DNA of 64,000 nt from Nemesobacter sp965204665 (lineage in GTDB: Bacteria; Desulfobacterota_D; UBA1144; Nemesobacterales; Nemesobacteraceae). Below the pieces are notes generated by a model. The model was not told the origin of the DNA and did no database searches. It was given only the letters and a program-made list of their open reading frames with translations. Within the stretch, counting starts at the first letter, position 1. Every line of letters starts with the position of its first letter. Both the position numbers and the translations under genes were made by a program. Where the stretch lies: contig OZ242002.1 of the NCBI GenBank assembly GCA_965204665.1, positions 1,550,001-1,614,000 of the forward strand, given 5' to 3'. Of the stretch, positions 26,043 through 34,569 are shown one piece after another.

Positions 26043-27714
26043 CCCCGCATGCACCGTCGGAAAACCGTCTGAGGGGAAGTTGTACGGGGTTGTTTTTCTG
26101 GTCATGGCCGTTTGTCTGTTTGCGGGATGCGGACAAAAAAAGCAGCTTGATTGTCAATCGGAAAACGACAACTCAGTTTTAGAAAATCCGATAAAAAAAG
26201 AAAGTTTTGTTGTCGGAGGAACTCTTTTAAGAGAACTGGGTGCAGAGCCCGCTACGCTTAACCCCGTAACGGCGACAGATGTCTACGAGGGGGTGGTCAA
26301 CAGCGGGATATATGAAACTCTTGTAAAAAGAAACAACGAAACTCTTGAGTTTGATGAGCCTCTGCTTGCGGAATCCTGGAAGGTTTCTGAAGACAATCTT
26401 TCCTATACTTTTTATCTCAGAAAGGGAATTAATTGGCATGACGGTGCGCCTTTCACTGCAGACGATGTGGTTTTTTCCTACGAATCAATAAAAAATCCTG
26501 AAGTCGCCGCAGCCCACCTGCAGAGTTATTATCAGGACGTGAAGTCTTACTCTAAAATTGACACATACACAGTTAAATGCGAATACTCGAAACCGTATTT
26601 CCGTGCGTTCGAGTTCTGCGGGGGGATTCCCGTGGTAGCGAAACACCTGTTTGAAAAAGGCGACTTCAACAAAAACCCCGTAGGAAGAAAACCCGTGGGT
26701 ACAGGTCCTTATGTGTTTGAGGAGTGGGAAACCGGAAGTGAAATCAGAGTAAAAAGAAATCCGAATTATTGGGGAGACCCCGCTTGGCTTGATGAGATAG
26801 TTTACAAGATAGTGCTTGATCCTACGGTAAAACTTCAGTTGTTGAAGAGGGAGGAACTTGACCTCGCGTCTCTTACCCCTCTTCAGTGGTCGAAGCAGAG
26901 TTGTTCCGACTCGTTCCGCGACAGTTTTTACAGAATTTCCTACATCACTCCGGGATACAGTTATATAGGCTGGAATTTGAAAAAGCCTTTTTTCAAGGAC
27001 AGGGAAACCAGAAGAGCTATGACCCATCTGGTTGACCGAAAAGCTATACTCGGAGAGATTCTGCTGGGACTCGGGGAAATTGTTTCATCCGCTTTCTATA
27101 TCAACAGCCCTGAATACCCGAAAGACCTGACCCCGCATGAATACGATCCTGAACTGGCGCGAAATCTTCTGGAAAAGGCAGGATGGCGGGATACGAACGG
27201 CAACGGCATAAGAGACAGGGACGGAATAGAATTCCGTTTTGAGTTTTTGTTGCCGAACGGTTCTGAAACCGGGGAGAAAATCGCAACCATACTCAAAGAA
27301 GAACTTTCCGCATCCGGTATAGATATGAGTATAAGAAAGACGGAGTGGGCGGTCTTTGTCCAGAATCTCAATGAACGCAACTTCGACGCCGTAACTTTGG
27401 GATGGAGTCTGGGCGTGGAAAGCGACCCTTACCAGATATGGCATTCATCGCAGACGGAGAAAGGGTCGAACTTTGTAGGTTTTAAAAACGCGAGGGCCGA
27501 CGCGCTGATCGAGCAGGCTCGGGTGGAGTTTTCCCGAAAAGAACGGATAAAGAAATACCGGGAGTTCGCTCAGATCCTGCATGAAGAGCAACCCTACACA
27601 TTTCTTTTTGCGAGAAAATCGACCTTGGCAGCCCACAAAAAATTCAGCAATATAAGACTTTATCAGCTTGGACTTGACCCCTTAGAGTGGTTTATTCCGC
27701 AGAATCTGCGATAA
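26023..27714 (+). CDS. Peptide ABC transporter substrate-binding lipoprotein (DppA/OppA-type)
   Basis: The 563-residue product has a lipoprotein signal (VFLVMAVCLFAGC) and the family 5 solute-binding fold: LRELGAEPATLNPVTA, LAESWKVSEDNLSYTFYLRKG, DVVFSYESIKNP, then the C-terminal lobe. It binds oligopeptides or similar solutes and passes them to the permeases encoded next. ATG 26023 is chosen because it begins the signal peptide; the frame opens earlier, inside the slipin gene. Substrate specificity cannot be read from sequence. Confidence 0.9.
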   Translation: MKKPNPDPACTVGKPSEGKLYGVVFLVMAVCLFAGCGQKKQLDCQSENDNSVLENPIKKESFVVGGTLLRELGAEPATLNPVTATDVYEGVVNSGIYETLVKRNNETLEFDEPLLAESWKVSEDNLSYTFYLRKGINWHDGAPFTADDVVFSYESIKNPEVAAAHLQSYYQDVKSYSKIDTYTVKCEYSKPYFRAFEFCGGIPVVAKHLFEKGDFNKNPVGRKPVGTGPYVFEEWETGSEIRVKRNPNYWGDPAWLDEIVYKIVLDPTVKLQLLKREELDLASLTPLQWSKQSCSDSFRDSFYRISYITPGYSYIGWNLKKPFFKDRETRRAMTHLVDRKAILGEILLGLGEIVSSAFYINSPEYPKDLTPHEYDPELARNLLEKAGWRDTNGNGIRDRDGIEFRFEFLLPNGSETGEKIATILKEELSASGIDMSIRKTEWAVFVQNLNERNFDAVTLGWSLGVESDPYQIWHSSQTEKGSNFVGFKNARADALIEQARVEFSRKERIKKYREFAQILHEEQPYTFLFARKSTLAAHKKFSNIRLYQLGLDPLEWFIPQNLR

Positions 27715-27745
27715 CATCCGACAAAGCCCGAGGTTTTCGCCGCGG

Positions 27746-28747
27746 ATGAAAGATTACATAGTAAAAAGATTGCTGCTGGTGATACCGACTATGTTCGGAA
27801 TCACTCTTATCACTTTTCTTGTGATACAACTTGCCCCGGGAAGTCCGGTTGAGAGCCGGATGTCTGTTGATCTGGGGGTGAAAAGCGATCAGATGACGCA
27901 GGAGATAATTGAGCGGACGAAAAAACTGTATGGTCTTGATAAACCCGTCCATGAGAGATATCTCATCTGGGTTCGCCAGATAATTACACTTGATTTCGGT
28001 AATTCCTACAGGGACCACCGTCCCGTTATTCAGAAAATAGCCGAGAGGCTTCCGATAACTCTTACGCTTAATGCGCTTTCAATCTTTTTGGTCTACCTGA
28101 TAGCCATACCGGTCGGAGCTTGGTCTGCCGTTCGGCAGTGGAGTTTTGCCGAGCGGGCTTCAACATTCGTGCTTTTTCTTCTTTATTCCATTCCCGGTTT
28201 CTGGATGGCCGTGGTGCTTATCTATTTTTTCGGCGGCGGGAATTTCTTTGATCTTTTTCCCATATACGGCATTCATTCAAGGGGATATGAAGACCTTCCG
28301 TTCTTCAGGCGCGCGCTTGATTTTCTGTGGCACTTGGTGTTGCCCGTGTTCTGTCTTACATACGCTAGTCTGGCTTCTCTTTCCCGTTTTCAGAAGGCGA
28401 GCCTCCTTGAAGTACTCAGAGAAGATTATATAACCGCCGCGCGCGCGAAAGGACTGTCTTCTAGCAGAGTGCTTTTCAAACACGCGCTTCGCAACTCGCT
28501 TATTCCCATAATAACCATAGTAGCTTCAATTCTACCGGCCATGATAGGCGGGAGTGTCATTATAGAGACCATTTTTTCCATCCCAGGAATAGGAAGGCTC
28601 GGGTTCGAGTCTGTGCTTTCAAGGGATTACCCGGTGATAATGGCGGTTGCCACGATATCGGCGTTTCTGACTCTTGTAGGAATTCTCATATCCGACCTTA
28701 CTTATGCCGTGGTGGATCCGAGAATAGGATTTGAACGCAGACAATGA
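27746..28747 (+). CDS. Peptide ABC transporter permease (DppB-type)
   Basis: A 333-residue inner-membrane protein with six predicted helices. The N-terminus is of DppB type (MKDYIVKRLLLVIPTMFGI, LAPGSP) and it carries the EAA-like loop REDYITAARAKGLS that contacts the ATPases. It forms half of the channel. The stop overlaps the start of the second permease gene by 4 bp (ATGA). Confidence 0.92.
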   Translation: MKDYIVKRLLLVIPTMFGITLITFLVIQLAPGSPVESRMSVDLGVKSDQMTQEIIERTKKLYGLDKPVHERYLIWVRQIITLDFGNSYRDHRPVIQKIAERLPITLTLNALSIFLVYLIAIPVGAWSAVRQWSFAERASTFVLFLLYSIPGFWMAVVLIYFFGGGNFFDLFPIYGIHSRGYEDLPFFRRALDFLWHLVLPVFCLTYASLASLSRFQKASLLEVLREDYITAARAKGLSSSRVLFKHALRNSLIPIITIVASILPAMIGGSVIIETIFSIPGIGRLGFESVLSRDYPVIMAVATISAFLTLVGILISDLTYAVVDPRIGFERRQ

Positions 28748-29742
28748 GACGAAACTCGGATGGAGGATACTGGAGCGGAGTGTGGGTGGAGTTTCAGAAG
28801 GATTTACTGGCGCTTTGTTCGCTTTTCTTTGTCGCCGTGCTTGTTCTGATAGCCGTTTTTGAAAGTTTTCTCGCCGGAAATAAGCCGCTGTTGCTTGTGG
28901 ATGAGGGCAGGTACTACTTTCCCGTAGTGGTGGACCATCCTGAGTTTCGCGGGGTTGATATGCGGGAGCGATATCTCGACGACCCTCATTCCTTTGCGGT
29001 TTTTCCGCCGGTGAAATATTCTCCCACTGAAAGTGATTTTTTTTCGGTGCTCTCACCTCCGGGAGACGGTCACTTCTTGGGTACGGATGACCGGGGCAGG
29101 GATGTTCTAAGCCGAATGATTCATGGAGTGCGGATATCGCTTTCCATAGGGGTTGTGGCGGTTGGAATAGCTATAATCATAGGAACGGTGCTCGGGGCGA
29201 TGGCGGGGTATTACGGAGGATGGATAGACTTTGTCATCTCAAGGCTTATAGAGGTGATGATAACTTTTCCGGTGTTCTTTCTTATATTGACGATTCTTGC
29301 GTTTACGGAGCCCAGCATATACAACATAATGATAGTCATAGGCGTTACGGGGTGGACAGGCGTGGCGAGGCTTCTTCGCGGAGAATTCTTAAAGCTTCGA
29401 AAAACAAGCTATGTGGAGGCCGCCTCCGCACTTGGAAGCAGCGACTGGAGAATAATACTGAAACATATGCTTCCAAACGCTCTTGCGCCGCTTTTCGTGA
29501 GCGCGACTTTCGGAGTGGCTGGAGCCATACTCGTGGAGTCAAGTCTCAGTTTTCTCGGGTTCGGAGTAACTCCGCCTGAGCCCAGTTGGGGAGAAATAAT
29601 CTCGCAGTCGCAAAGGTATGTGGATTTTGCCTGGTGGCTTGTTCTTTTTCCCGGGCTCGCAATATTTACCACCGTTACGGCGCTTAATCTTATGGGGGAG
29701 GGTTTTCGAAACGCGATAGACCCTAAACTCAAACAAAGATAG
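28744..29742 (+). CDS. Peptide ABC transporter permease (DppC-type)
   Basis: A 332-residue partner of the preceding permease. One helix near the N-terminus is followed by a periplasmic stretch (FFSVLSPPGDGHFLGTDDRG, the conserved GTDDxGRD element) and five further helices. The EAA loop is TSYVEAASALGSSDW. It starts in the ATGA overlap and is followed 10 bp later by the first ATPase gene. Confidence 0.92.
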   Translation: MRRNSDGGYWSGVWVEFQKDLLALCSLFFVAVLVLIAVFESFLAGNKPLLLVDEGRYYFPVVVDHPEFRGVDMRERYLDDPHSFAVFPPVKYSPTESDFFSVLSPPGDGHFLGTDDRGRDVLSRMIHGVRISLSIGVVAVGIAIIIGTVLGAMAGYYGGWIDFVISRLIEVMITFPVFFLILTILAFTEPSIYNIMIVIGVTGWTGVARLLRGEFLKLRKTSYVEAASALGSSDWRIILKHMLPNALAPLFVSATFGVAGAILVESSLSFLGFGVTPPEPSWGEIISQSQRYVDFAWWLVLFPGLAIFTTVTALNLMGEGFRNAIDPKLKQR

Positions 29743-29752
29743 TTCTTAAAAA

Positions 29753-30751
29753 ATGAATGATACAAAGCTGCTTGAAATAAAAAACCTCGGCATTGCCTTT
29801 CCCGAAAAAGAAAATGAGATTGAGGTCGTGGGCGGGGTGAGCCTGGATATAGAAGAAGGGCAGATTGTGGGCGTTGTAGGTGAAAGCGGTTGCGGGAAAA
29901 CTCTCACGGCTCTCTCCGTCATGGGTCTTCTCCCCATCCCTCCGGCTAGAATAAAATCAGGGGAGGTGCTTTTCAGAGGAAAGAACCTTCTTTCCCTCAA
30001 CGAAAGGCAACTCAGACACTACAGAGGAAACAGAATATCAATGATATTCCAGGAACCTGTGAGTTCCCTTAATCCCGTTTACACAATAGGCGACCAGATA
30101 GGCGAGGTTATAAGGGTCCACAATAAAATATCCGCAAGGGATGAGAAAAAAAGAGTGCTCGAGTTGTTGAACACAGTAGGAATACCTGCCCCTGACCAGA
30201 GATACTCAAACTATCCCCACGAACTCTCCGGAGGGATGTGCCAGAGGGTGATGATAGCAATGGCGCTTGCGTGTAATCCTGAATTGCTTATAGCAGACGA
30301 ACCCACGACCGCTCTTGATGTGACGATCCAGGCTGGAATTCTGTCTCTTATAAAAAGCCTTCAAGAAAGATTCTCGATGTCGGTAATGCTCATTTCACAC
30401 GATTTGGGGGTCGTGTCGACCGTGGCGGATTACTTGTATGTGCTCTATGCGGGAAAAGTCGTTGAAATGGGTGAGACCCGCAAACTTTTTTCCGCTCCCG
30501 CGCATCCGTACACGATAGGGCTTATAAACTCGGTGCCCGGATGTTCCTCACAAGAGTATCTGCACTCAATCAGGGGCATTATTCCCTCGCCCGGTGATTT
30601 TCCGAAGGGATGCCGTTTTAACAGCCGTTGCGATTATGCCGAAAGTAAGTGTTTTGAGTTGGAGCCTCAACTTGAAAACGTTTCCAGGTTTCATAGTTCC
30701 GCGTGTTTCCGCTACTCCTTATTTGCCGAAAGAAAGGAGCGGACGACATGA
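29753..30751 (+). CDS. Peptide ABC transporter ATP-binding protein (DppD-type)
   Basis: The 332-residue ATPase has Walker A GESGCGKT, signature LSGGMCQRVMIA, Walker B LLIADEPTTALD and a C-terminal OppD/F extension with the CxxxxxxC iron-sulfur type cysteines (CRFNSRCDYAESKCFE). It powers import together with the next gene. Its stop overlaps the partner's start (ATGA). Confidence 0.93.
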   Translation: MNDTKLLEIKNLGIAFPEKENEIEVVGGVSLDIEEGQIVGVVGESGCGKTLTALSVMGLLPIPPARIKSGEVLFRGKNLLSLNERQLRHYRGNRISMIFQEPVSSLNPVYTIGDQIGEVIRVHNKISARDEKKRVLELLNTVGIPAPDQRYSNYPHELSGGMCQRVMIAMALACNPELLIADEPTTALDVTIQAGILSLIKSLQERFSMSVMLISHDLGVVSTVADYLYVLYAGKVVEMGETRKLFSAPAHPYTIGLINSVPGCSSQEYLHSIRGIIPSPGDFPKGCRFNSRCDYAESKCFELEPQLENVSRFHSSACFRYSLFAERKERTT

Positions 30752-31770
30752 CAGCCCAGAGGAATCCGGAGATTTTATCGTTGTCATCTACGGACAGGAT
30801 GATATTGAGAGTAGAGGGAGTCAGAAAATATTTTCCGGTGAGGAAAGGGATTTTTTCTCGGGTGTCCGGTTATGTGCGCGCCGTGGACGACATTTCATTC
30901 TGCGTTGCGGAAGGTCAGACGGTGGGACTTGTAGGCGAGAGTGGAAGCGGAAAAACCACGCTTGGAAAAACGGTTTTACGTCTTATATCTCCCACAGCGG
31001 GGAAGATATTTTTTAACGGTGAAGATATAACCGAAGCCGACTCGGCAACGCTTCGAGACCTTCGCAGACAGATGCAGATGATATTTCAAAACCCCTACGG
31101 GTCTCTTAATCCTAGGATGAGCGTAGGTTCTCTCGTAAGCGAGGGAATAAGTATTCATAACACGGTGAGCAAGTCGGACCGCGGTGAGTTTGTCGTAAAG
31201 CTTCTGGAGGAAGTGGGGCTCGGAGCGGATATTGTCCTTCGCTATCCTCACGAGTTCAGCGGAGGACAGCGTCAAAGAATAGCCATAGCTCGAGCCATTT
31301 CTCTTCGTCCTAAATTCATTGTGTGCGACGAGCCGGTCTCTGCTCTTGATGTGTCTGTTCAGGCGCAGATAGTGAATCTTCTTCGGGGCCTGCAGAAAAA
31401 ACACGGTCTATCCTATCTTTTCATATCGCATGACCTGCGGATCGTAAGGCATGTAAGCGATATCGTGGCGGTAATGTACCTTGGAAAGATAGTTGAAACT
31501 GCGCCCAGCGATAAGATATACTCGGACCCTCTTCATCCATACACGAAAATGCTGATTTCAGCGATTCCTGAGATAACAACGGATACAGACAGCAGAAAAC
31601 AGAGTGGAGAAACCTCTACAGCGGTCGAAATAAAAAGCCTTGCTGAAATTCCGACTGGTTGCAGTTTTCATCCTAGGTGTTCGATTGCGACTGATCTGTG
31701 TAAGACGGTTGTTCCTGCGCTGGAGAAAAAGAAAGGCCGGAACTCCAGAGTCGCCTGTCACCACGTCTGA
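30748..31770 (+). CDS. Peptide ABC transporter ATP-binding protein (DppF/OppF-type)
   Basis: The 340-residue second ATPase has Walker A GESGSGKTT, signature FSGGQRQRIAIA, Walker B FIVCDEPVSALD and the oligopeptide C-terminal domain with clustered Cys (GCSFHPRC, TDLCKT). ATG 30748 follows AAAGGAG and overlaps the previous stop; the frame extends further upstream but not as a gene. It closes the importer operon. A terminator-like hairpin lies at 31917. Confidence 0.93.
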   Translation: MTAQRNPEILSLSSTDRMILRVEGVRKYFPVRKGIFSRVSGYVRAVDDISFCVAEGQTVGLVGESGSGKTTLGKTVLRLISPTAGKIFFNGEDITEADSATLRDLRRQMQMIFQNPYGSLNPRMSVGSLVSEGISIHNTVSKSDRGEFVVKLLEEVGLGADIVLRYPHEFSGGQRQRIAIARAISLRPKFIVCDEPVSALDVSVQAQIVNLLRGLQKKHGLSYLFISHDLRIVRHVSDIVAVMYLGKIVETAPSDKIYSDPLHPYTKMLISAIPEITTDTDSRKQSGETSTAVEIKSLAEIPTGCSFHPRCSIATDLCKTVVPALEKKKGRNSRVACHHV

Positions 31771-31916
31771 GGAAAAATTCCTCGGACCGAGCAGAGAAAA
31801 GGATGGTGATTTTACGCGGAAACAAATGTCGTATTCTGTAAAAATCAAGAAATCTGAAAGTCAGATCGCCTCAATACGAACTGAAACAGCGTTGGACATG
31901 CACTCATATTCGTTGC

Positions 31917-31954
31917 AAAAATCCGGGCAACAATCTCTTGAGACCCGGATTTTT
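31917..31954. terminator. Bidirectional terminator between the importer operon and RTX2
   Basis: An 11-bp stem (AAAAATCCGGG / CCCGGATTTTT) with a 16-nt loop, with A and T runs on both sides. It can stop the importer operon from the left and RTX2 from the right. Confidence 0.85.
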
Positions 31955-32020
31955 CGAACGGAACTTACTGAATATAAGTTGTTCCTTTCACGGAAACAAC
32001 TTCACGGGAACCGATTGAAT

Positions 32021-33379
32021 TCAGTCCACGAATTCATATCGGGCCGGTGTAGTGCGGATTGTATCTGCTACACCGGATGACTGTAACTGAACGACATCAT
32101 CAAAAGTAGTGTTTCCTCCTACGATAACGGAAATATTAACGGTGCCGGCGGTTCCGCCGAGCGTTTTGGCTCCTTGGGGGAAACCCTTGAAGCGGATCTT
32201 GTCGTTCTGTCCCGCATCGAAGTCCCTGATAGCGTCCTTCTCATTTCTGTGCTCGTATTCAAGGACGAAGGTGTCGGCGCCTTTCTGGCCGTAAAGAGTG
32301 TCGGCACCGGCACCACCTATAAGAGTATCATTACCATCCCCTCCGCCCAGCAGGTCATTTCCGGCTTTTCCGTTAAGCGTATCGTTCCCGGCCAGCCCGT
32401 AAAGATCATTCCCCAGAGCATCTCCGCTGATGGTATCATTGCCGCTAGTGGCGAAAACATTCTCAATACCTTCAAATGTGGACACTCCCCAACCATGAGT
32501 ACTGCCGTCAAAAGACCCGGTCGAAAGATCAAAGTTTACAGCTGTACTCACAAAATTGAAGACAAGTCTCAAATTATTATTATCATTCAATGGCGACACT
32601 ATATAATTTGGAGTAGGTATATTACCTATGGCAATCGTATCATTTAGAGCACTACGACGAGCAGTTCCTGTCGGGGCGCCGCCGTTAAATCTGTTATTGC
32701 CCGGTTCAGTCAGAAAGAAAACATCCAGCCCATCTCCACCGTTGAGCGTATCATCACCATCTCCGCCATGGAGAATATCCCGCCCCGCCCCGCCGTTGAG
32801 CGTATCATCGCCGGCTACTCCCCGGATGTAATCAGTGCCGTCTCCGCCGTGGATGGTATTGGCGCCGGCGTTGCCCCAGAGTGTATCAATGCCGTCTCCG
32901 CCATAGATGACGTCGTCGGTAGTTTCCGTGCCTATGCTGCCTCCAACCTGAGCATCAACTTTGTCATCTCCGTCTTCACCATATATCGTATCCGTGCCGG
33001 TGCCGCCGGATATCGTGTCGTTTCCGGCACCGGCGTAAACAGTATCATCGCCGGCTTCGGCATTAATCGTGTTTTTGTACTGATTTCCGCATATGACATC
33101 GTCACCCGAAGTCCCCGTGATATCGTCGGAGATACCGGGCAGAGCATTTATACCGTTGCTCACGTCGCATCTGGGGTCACCGAAGGACTTTCCCTGATTT
33201 CCTTTATCCCCTTTATCCCCCGTCGCTCCCGGTGTTCCCGGGTCTCCTTTATCTCCCTTATCGCCTTTATCTCCTTTCGCTCCGTCTTTCCCTGCCGGCC
33301 CCATATCCCCTTCACAGGCAACAAAGAAAACCGCTCCGCCGAGCAGAAACAACAAAACTAAGAAATTACGTAACTTCAT
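32021..33379 (-). CDS. RTX2: lipoprotein with collagen-like and RTX calcium-binding repeats
   Basis: A 452-residue paralogue of RTX1 with the same order: lipoprotein signal (FVAC lipobox), collagen-like GDKGDKGDKGD-type repeats (about residues 26-62), DPRCDVSNGI, and RTX nonapeptides (ISGGTGTDTIYGEDGDD, LHGGDGDDTLNGGDG) to near residue 400. It ends RYEFVD. The ATG at 33379 is set by GGGAGG seven bases upstream; the frame opens nine codons earlier. The N-terminal 22 residues and C-terminal tail are nearly shared with RTX1 and RTX3, while collagen length and RTX number vary. I infer a surface lipoprotein stiffened by calcium. Expression is probably switched by the G9 promoter. Confidence 0.8.
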   Translation of the reverse strand: MKLRNFLVLLFLLGGAVFFVACEGDMGPAGKDGAKGDKGDKGDKGDPGTPGATGDKGDKGNQGKSFGDPRCDVSNGINALPGISDDITGTSGDDVICGNQYKNTINAEAGDDTVYAGAGNDTISGGTGTDTIYGEDGDDKVDAQVGGSIGTETTDDVIYGGDGIDTLWGNAGANTIHGGDGTDYIRGVAGDDTLNGGAGRDILHGGDGDDTLNGGDGLDVFFLTEPGNNRFNGGAPTGTARRSALNDTIAIGNIPTPNYIVSPLNDNNNLRLVFNFVSTAVNFDLSTGSFDGSTHGWGVSTFEGIENVFATSGNDTISGDALGNDLYGLAGNDTLNGKAGNDLLGGGDGNDTLIGGAGADTLYGQKGADTFVLEYEHRNEKDAIRDFDAGQNDKIRFKGFPQGAKTLGGTAGTVNISVIVGGNTTFDDVVQLQSSGVADTIRTTPARYEFVD

Positions 33380-33460
33380 AACAGACCTCCCATACAGAAT
33401 ATTCACAAGGACAGGTCGTTCGACGAAATCCCGTCGTCGAATTCTATCCTTGTGTTCCCA

Positions 33461-33488
33461 ATTCTACCCCCCCCCTATACCAAGTCAA
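33461..33488 (-). promoter_or_regulatory. RTX2 promoter with G9 tract in the spacer
   Basis: On the minus strand, TTGACT (33488-33483) and TAGAAT (33466-33461) are separated by 16 bp, nine of them G (33475-33467) next to the -10. This is the same design as at RTX1 and RTX3. The -10 lies about 80 bp before the ATG. Confidence 0.75.
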
Positions 33489-33596
33489 GTCATGGTGATT
33501 CGGCATGTCTGTCGGAAACATTCAATTGTAGTGAGGAATCTCTGCAGCTGTCGGTCGGATGCGGTTTCGGGATGTTCGGGCTCGGGACAGGGGAAA

Positions 33597-33632
33597 CTCG
33601 GGGGCAGAAAACCGGGGTGCGCTGCCCCCGAG
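33597..33632. repeat. Strong hairpin next to dispersed repeat R3
   Basis: A perfect 11-bp stem CTCGGGGGCAG / CTGCCCCCGAG with a 14-nt loop, abutting the repeat at 33633. No T run follows on either side, so it is not a standard terminator. It lies between divergently read RTX2 and the fatty-acid cluster. Confidence 0.6.
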
Positions 33633-33700
33633 GCAGTTGAGACTGTGAGAATATTGAGAGGAATAAATCGACTGTCAGGAATGCATGTATTTTTCTGAAG
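33633..33700 (+). repeat. Dispersed repeat R3
   Basis: Contains gcagttgagactgtgagaat, matching R1 (gagactgtgaaaatattctg) and R4 (gcagttgagctgtgaagaca). Weaker similarity to R1 continues to about 33700 (ggaatgcatgtatttttctg against ggaaccgagatgtttttac). Confidence 0.5.
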
Positions 33701-33756
33701 GAAGAGGTTACGATTGAAAAATGCTACGGCGTAACTGCCTCGCTTCTTCATACCAC

Positions 33757-33784
33757 TTGCAATAACTGAATTGTAGTTTATATT
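33757..33784 (+). promoter_or_regulatory. Promoter of the DUF177-rpmF-fabD cluster
   Basis: -35 TTGCAA (33757-33762), a 16-bp spacer and -10 TATATT (33779-33784). The same arrangement is conserved in the duplicate at 21545-21572 (TTGCAA, 16 bp, TATGTT), and this conservation supports the call. Confidence 0.65.
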
Positions 33785-33816
33785 AGAGCAATTTTTCAAA
33801 ACGGGGGTTCCGTGCG

Positions 33817-34338
33817 GTGAGATTTGATATATCGGAAATTAATGAGCACGGACTTAGTCTGGTTCTGACCAGGAAAACGCAATGGCTCGGCGACCGGGTA
33901 GATGATGAGTCGTGGCAGACCGCAAAAGTCGGTTCCGATATACAGTTTCAACTTGATCTTGTGCGTACAATGACAGAAGTAGTAGTCACCGGCAGAATTG
34001 AGTTCATTACGGTTTCCGAATGTTCTCTGTGTCTTGTCGGCGTTAATCTTCCGACAACTCTTTCTGTCAAACTAATTCTTTCTCCCGCGCGCAGGGAAGA
34101 TGAGAAAGGGTTAGTCGGCGGAGAAATAGATTACGAGACTTATGACGGGAAGACTATAGATCTTAACGATTATCTCAGAGAACAGGTAAAGCTTTCGGTT
34201 CCATATAAGGCGGTCTGCGGAGAAAAGTGCAGGGGACTTTGCTGTGGATGCGGAAAAAATCTGAACGAGGAATCTTGTTGCTGCGAGTCCTCAAGCGAAG
34301 ACCCGCGGTTCGCTGTATTGAAGGATTTTAGAATATAG
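33817..34338 (+). CDS. DUF177 (YceD) family protein
   Basis: The 173-residue protein has the YceD/DUF177 signature, with a C-terminal Cys-rich segment (CGEKCRGLCCGCGKNLNEES) that may bind metal. The gene almost always precedes rpmF, as here, and has been linked to 23S rRNA or ribosome-assembly functions in several organisms. The start is GTG 33817, just downstream of a conserved promoter. The spacing to rpmF is 17 bp, so one operon is likely. Confidence 0.85.
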   Translation: MRFDISEINEHGLSLVLTRKTQWLGDRVDDESWQTAKVGSDIQFQLDLVRTMTEVVVTGRIEFITVSECSLCLVGVNLPTTLSVKLILSPARREDEKGLVGGEIDYETYDGKTIDLNDYLREQVKLSVPYKAVCGEKCRGLCCGCGKNLNEESCCCESSSEDPRFAVLKDFRI

Positions 34339-34355
34339 AATTTCAGGAGATTTAA

Positions 34356-34556
34356 ATGGCATTACCCAAGAGAAAAACATCCAGTTCAAAATCAAGAAAG
34401 AGAAGAACTCATTACTCCATTTCCGTACCCGGGTCTTCTTTCTGCCCTGAGTGCGCTGAGGTGAAACCTCCACACAGAGCGTGTCCGAATTGCGGTTATT
34501 ATAAGGGTAGAAGTTACTTTAGACAACCTGATGTCGAGACATCATTAGAAGACTGA
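34356..34556 (+). CDS. rpmF: Large ribosomal subunit protein bL32
   Basis: The 66-residue product has the usual MALPKRKTSSSKSRKRR start and a zinc-ribbon of four Cys (CPEC at about 29, CPNCGYY at about 43). This is the C+ (zinc-binding) form. It is an r-protein of the 50S subunit exit region. TCAGGAG precedes the ATG. It sits between DUF177 and fabD, the classic bacterial arrangement. Confidence 0.95.
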   Translation: MALPKRKTSSSKSRKRRTHYSISVPGSSFCPECAEVKPPHRACPNCGYYKGRSYFRQPDVETSLED

Positions 34557-34569
34557 TTTCGTTGCACCA

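Noticed and set aside
32174..33361. Long plus-strand open frames opposite RTX2 (and similar ones opposite RTX3)
   Set aside because: They are antisense shadows of the RTX repeats, whose codon periodicity keeps other frames open. The minus-strand frames have signal peptides, ribosome sites and terminators.
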